This document shows positions 61,157 through 64,000 of a stretch of 64,000 nucleotides of DNA, piece after piece. The notes beneath the pieces were generated by a model. That model saw nothing but the letters and a program-made list of their open reading frames with translations. It made no database searches and was not told the origin of the DNA. The stretch is from CAIWAH01 sp964602595. Lineage in GTDB: Bacteria; Verrucomicrobiota; Verrucomicrobiia; Limisphaerales; UBA9464. Where the stretch lies: NCBI GenBank assembly GCA_964602595.1, contig CAZRRO010000003.1:1-64000 (forward strand). Direction: 5' to 3'. The position numbers were made by a program, and so were the translations under genes. Numbering within the stretch: position 1 is the first letter of the stretch; every line of letters begins with the position of its first letter.

Positions 61157-61711
61157 TTACCGGACGACCAACGCCGTGGGCCGGGAGGGAGCTTCCTGGG
61201 CATACCAGCCCCGGATCATCTCCAAGATCCACGCCGCGGTCTTCTCGCAAGTGGGGCACCAGTGCTTACGCCCGGTCAGGCGTTTGACGCAAACCCGAAG
61301 TCCCAGAATCTCCAGCCGCGTCGGCGCCGCGGCCAATTGTTCCCGCAGCAACGTCCGCAATCGTTGGCAAAATTCGAGCTCCCCGGCGATGCCCCCTTCC
61401 TCCGCCAGCGCCCCCAGGTCGGCGATTCGCACCTGTTCACCGGGGATGACCTGGCCCGTGACCTCCGCGGAGATTCCCAGGCCCTGCAGAACCTTCGTCA
61501 GCATCGCCGAAAATTCCCCCAGGGTGACCGTGGTCCGGTCCAGTTCTTCCCGGAAATAATGCATCACCGCCGCCGTCGCGTGCTTCAGGACCTCCCCGTC
61601 CACGACGCTCGTGTCCCCGACGACCTCAAAGGTGAGCTCCTCCGCGCTGCACGGGAGGTAACCGCCACCGGCTTGCTCGACCAACAGGCAATCTTCGCGC
61701 AGGGCGATCAT
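61157..61711 (-). CDS. unknown protein with C-terminal CPTC motif, NrdR-linked
   Basis: A 184-residue protein, no signal or membrane segment. A helical middle (VLKHATAAVMHYFREEL, FSAMLTKVLQGLGI) is followed near the C terminus by HWCPTCEKTAAWILEMIRGW with Cys152 and Cys155, a possible metal or disulfide pair; other Cys are at 8, 21, 115 and 141. It begins four bases after the nrdR stop, so it is almost certainly co-transcribed with NrdR. No family recognised; conservation of the pair across related genomes should be checked. Confidence 0.65.
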   Translation of the reverse strand: MIALREDCLLVEQAGGGYLPCSAEELTFEVVGDTSVVDGEVLKHATAAVMHYFREELDRTTVTLGEFSAMLTKVLQGLGISAEVTGQVIPGEQVRIADLGALAEEGGIAGELEFCQRLRTLLREQLAAAPTRLEILGLRVCVKRLTGRKHWCPTCEKTAAWILEMIRGWYAQEAPSRPTALVVR

Positions 61712-61715
61712 GCGA

Positions 61716-62225
61716 TTATTTGGGTGAGTCCTCCGCGTCCGGGATCAGCGCCATCTGGCGTTTGTCCGCCGGCGGCAGGGTGGCCAGCCGGTTGATTTCC
61801 TCCACAAATTCGCCCACTTCTGCAAATTCGCGGTAAATGCTGGCGAAGCGGACATAAGCCACGGCGTCCATCGCCCGGAGCTCGCGCATGACCCGTTCGC
61901 CGATTTCCTTGGCGGGCACCTCGCGGTCGAAGCGTTCGCCCAATTCCTCGACGATCCGGGTCACCGCCCCGTCGATGGTTTCTTGGGCCACCGGACGCTT
62001 GTCGCAGGCCCGCTGGATGCCGGCCCGGAGCTTTTCCTTGGAAAACGCCTCGCGCCGGCTGTCGCGTTTCACCACCACCAACTCTTGGTGCTCGATTTCC
62101 TCGTAGGTGGTGAACCGCTGCGTGCAGCCCAAGCATTCCCGGCGACGGCGGATGACCGAGCCTTCGCGGGAAGCTCGCGAATCGATCACCTTGTCATCCT
62201 GACAGCCGCACTTGGGGCAACGCAT
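61716..62225 (-). CDS. nrdR: transcriptional repressor NrdR
   Basis: A 169-residue NrdR from ATG 62225; the open frame upstream is not NrdR sequence. The zinc ribbon RCPKCGCQDDKVIDSRA plus ECLGCTQRFTTYE has Cys3, Cys6, Cys31 and Cys34. The ATP-cone domain runs from about residue 49 (VVVKRDSRREAFSKEKL) to the QEALERIEE-like stretch and ends near 140. It senses ATP/dATP and represses ribonucleotide reductase genes. No ribonucleotide reductase gene or NrdR box was found in the window. It leads a unit with the Cys-motif protein. Confidence 0.95.
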   Translation of the reverse strand: MRCPKCGCQDDKVIDSRASREGSVIRRRRECLGCTQRFTTYEEIEHQELVVVKRDSRREAFSKEKLRAGIQRACDKRPVAQETIDGAVTRIVEELGERFDREVPAKEIGERVMRELRAMDAVAYVRFASIYREFAEVGEFVEEINRLATLPPADKRQMALIPDAEDSPK

Positions 62226-62348
62226 AAAGTTAACCGGACCACACAACCGGTTGAAGCTGTCCAATCCGTAGCCCACAGGATGTTGGGGCGTCAAACTCTT
62301 TGCCGGGAAACTTACCCCCAATGCTGCCGCGCCTGCGGCCCGGGCAAG

Positions 62349-62738
62349 TCATTCGGCGGAAGACACTTTCTGATACAGCGCGCAGGCGGCGCCCGCCGGA
62401 TCGCGGATCACCACAAACCGGCCCGGACCGGCCTCCCGCACCGGGGTCAGGACCTGCCCACCCAAGGCGAGGCATTGCCTCAGGCTTGCGTCGAGGTCGG
62501 CTACGGTGATGTAAATCAGCCATTGGGGCGGCAGGTTGGCGTTTGAACCGCGCGCGTGGCAGATGCCCGCGACCGGGGTTTCGGTGCCGGGCGGAACCAT
62601 GCAGTGGTCGTCGTAGCCGTCCATGTCGATTGGCTGCGAACTCCAGCCCACCACGTGGTGGTAGAAGTCTTTCACCGTTTCCGCGTTTTCGACCGTGAGG
62701 TCGAACCAGCCAATTTGTCCGGGGATGAGTTCAGTCAT
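62349..62738 (-). CDS. VOC-family (glyoxalase-like) protein
   Basis: A 129-residue protein from ATG 62738. Two beta-alpha-beta-beta-beta units of the vicinal oxygen chelate fold: IGWFDLTVENAETVKDFYHHVVGW and WLIYITVADLDASLRQCLALGGQV, with RFVVIRDPAGAACALYQ at the end. The second resembles the 27-kDa antigen/CFP30B group of VOC proteins. Metal ligands cannot be assigned safely. Stand-alone gene of unknown substrate. Confidence 0.85.
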   Translation of the reverse strand: MTELIPGQIGWFDLTVENAETVKDFYHHVVGWSSQPIDMDGYDDHCMVPPGTETPVAGICHARGSNANLPPQWLIYITVADLDASLRQCLALGGQVLTPVREAGPGRFVVIRDPAGAACALYQKVSSAE

Positions 62739-62873
62739 GAGGCGCCTGTGGTTTGGGGTGCGAGGACTTCGGAGCGCGCGCCGACGGGCCGGCAAATCCG
62801 GCGCTGTCGGCTGCCTCGTCGGTCACCGGAAGTGTTGGCAAGCCAAGCCGCCGGTGCAAGTGGCTGGCCCGGA

Positions 62874-64000
62874 CTACCGGCGCCAGCGGATCAGCGCCTT
62901 CAATACCGCGGCGGCCGTCGGGGTGAGCCGGGTCTTGTTGAACTGGTCGCCCAGCTTGCGGAGCGCCTCTGCGCGCGTCGGATAGGGGTGAATGATCCCG
63001 GCCAGCTGGCCGAGTCCGACCTTGCCGGCGATGGCCACGGAAAGTTCGCTGATCAGCTCGCCGGCGCCGTGGCCGACAATCGTGGCACCGATGATCTCGC
63101 CGGTGCCGCGGCGGGTATGGACCCGCGCGAAGCCGTCCGTGTCGGAATCGGTAAGGGAGCGGTCCACTCGATCGAAGGGCTGCGTGTAGGTATCGAGGGC
63201 AATCCCGGCGGCTTCCGCCTCGGCCACCGTGAGGCCGGTGTGGGCGAGTTCGGGTTCGGTGTAGGTGCACCACGCCATCCGCAGCGAACTCACGCGGCGG
63301 CGTCCGAACGGCCCCAAGGCAAACAGGGCGTTTTGGATGACGATGCGCGCCATGAAGTCGGCGGCGTGGGTGAACTGCCACCGGGAACACACGTCGCCAC
63401 AGGCGTAAATGCGGGGATTGGCGGTGCACAGGAAGTCATCTACCTGCACGCCGGTGCGGGGATCGCTTACCACACGGACACCTTCCAGATTCAAGCCGGC
63501 CACGTTGGGAACCCTGCCGGTTGCGACCAGCACGGCGTCGGCTTCCACGAGCTCTGCCCGGTTGCCCCGACGCACGTGCAGGCGCCGGGTTTCGCCGGTC
63601 ACTTCCACCCGTTCGAGCCGCGCATCAAGGCACAGTCGGACCCCATCTTGCACCAACGCGGACTGCACCACCGCTGCGGCATCGGCCTCCTCGCGGTCAA
63701 GCAGCCGGGACTTGTTGTGCAGCAACGTCACCTCCGAACCGAGCCGGCGGAAGGCCTGGGCAAGTTCGCAGCCGATCGGGCCGCCGCCGAGCACGGCCAG
63801 CCGCCGCGGCAGTTCGGTGAGGTTGAAGACAGTTTCGTTGGACAACGGCCGGGCTTCCGCGAGTCCGGGAATGTCCGGCACAAACGCCCGCGCGCCGGTG
63901 GCAATGACCGCGCGGCGAAACGGCAACTTGGCCCCGGCCACCTCGACATGGCGTTCGTCGGCAAAACGCGCCGCGCCGAAGAAAACATCCACGCCGAGTT
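62874..64000 (-). CDS. FAD-dependent pyridine nucleotide-disulfide oxidoreductase, partial
   Basis: The stop is at 62874 and the frame continues past the window end, so the N terminus with FAD-binding GXGXXG and the redox-active CXXXXC is missing. Visible: TGARAFVPDIPG, NAD-binding LAVLGGGPIGCELAQAF, the second FAD motif IYACGDVCSRWQFTHAA, and the dimerisation domain with AWCTYTEPELAHTG and C-terminal HPYPTRAEAL containing the catalytic His. This matches the mercuric reductase/SidA-like dihydrolipoamide-dehydrogenase family, in particular the membrane-linked group often beside a TVP38 protein. Substrate cannot be told without the N terminus. Confidence 0.88.
   Translation of the reverse strand, partial: LGVDVFFGAARFADERHVEVAGAKLPFRRAVIATGARAFVPDIPGLAEARPLSNETVFNLTELPRRLAVLGGGPIGCELAQAFRRLGSEVTLLHNKSRLLDREEADAAAVVQSALVQDGVRLCLDARLERVEVTGETRRLHVRRGNRAELVEADAVLVATGRVPNVAGLNLEGVRVVSDPRTGVQVDDFLCTANPRIYACGDVCSRWQFTHAADFMARIVIQNALFALGPFGRRRVSSLRMAWCTYTEPELAHTGLTVAEAEAAGIALDTYTQPFDRVDRSLTDSDTDGFARVHTRRGTGEIIGATIVGHGAGELISELSVAIAGKVGLGQLAGIIHPYPTRAEALRKLGDQFNKTRLTPTAAAVLKALIRWRR

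Overview
ORGANISM. The window is GC-rich and gene-dense and looks like a chromosome segment from a verrucomicrobial bacterium, most likely near Limisphaerales/Pedosphaera. This is inferred from its protein families, not from a marker gene. It carries the set of secreted proteins typical of Verrucomicrobiota and Planctomycetota: DUF1549/DUF1553 and DUF1587/1592/1588/1585 haem proteins, Tat-exported DUF1501 and DUF1552 proteins, a Pirellula-type membrane-bound dehydrogenase/haem-binding protein, a sulfatase and a GH39 enzyme. No rRNA, tRNA or CRISPR array was recognised. LAYOUT. 1-1000: the 3' part of an IS110/IS1111-type insertion sequence with a structured non-coding tail, abutting an integron-type gene cassette (one small gene on the minus strand between two GTTAGGT/ACCTAAC core sites). 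1111-6083: a DUF1552 protein, an outer-membrane barrel and a beta-propeller histidine kinase. 6299-11000: ROK-family protein, two small membrane or anchored proteins and an S9 peptidase. 11164-21051: a probable catabolic operon of PSCyt2/PSD1, DUF1501, GH39 and a 1444-residue PSCyt1/DUF1592 protein. 21056-24047 (minus): aldose epimerase, a 91-residue protein and a sulfatase joined by 4-base overlaps. 24376-33804: a membrane protein and winged-helix regulator, then an IspH-type enzyme with the same operator, then nine mostly membrane proteins of unknown role. These include a membrane/ferritin-like fusion, two YIP1-like paralogues, a linalool dehydratase/isomerase-like protein, a DUF1361 protein and a tandem degenerate retropepsin. 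33854-43766 (minus): haem dehydrogenase, N,N-dimethylformamidase-like protein, PQQ-propeller protein, PolX, membrane protein and EF-hand lipoprotein. 43967-47593: FeoA plus dihaem cytochrome, PAP2 phosphatase and two bacterial PH-domain proteins. 47829-53743: PA0069-type radical SAM protein, family-4 uracil-DNA glycosylase, unknown proteins and a DegT-type aminotransferase. 53762-61711 (minus): anchored coiled-coil proteins, an Ig-domain protein, an ABC exporter operon, LysM/TPR lipoprotein, HIT hydrolase and a Cys-motif protein. 61716-64000 (minus): NrdR, a VOC protein and a truncated flavin disulfide reductase. HOW THEY WORK TOGETHER. The first third and the 33.9-40.5 kb block read as secreted degradation and oxidation machinery for polysaccharides. 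The other most notable feature is a set of dispersed inverted-repeat elements (families A-E). Each arm holds a 17-21 base hairpin with a 7-8 bp stem whose sequence changes in a compensated way between copies. They sit between or at the ends of genes, and in two places they appear to have supplied the C-terminal tail of a protein.
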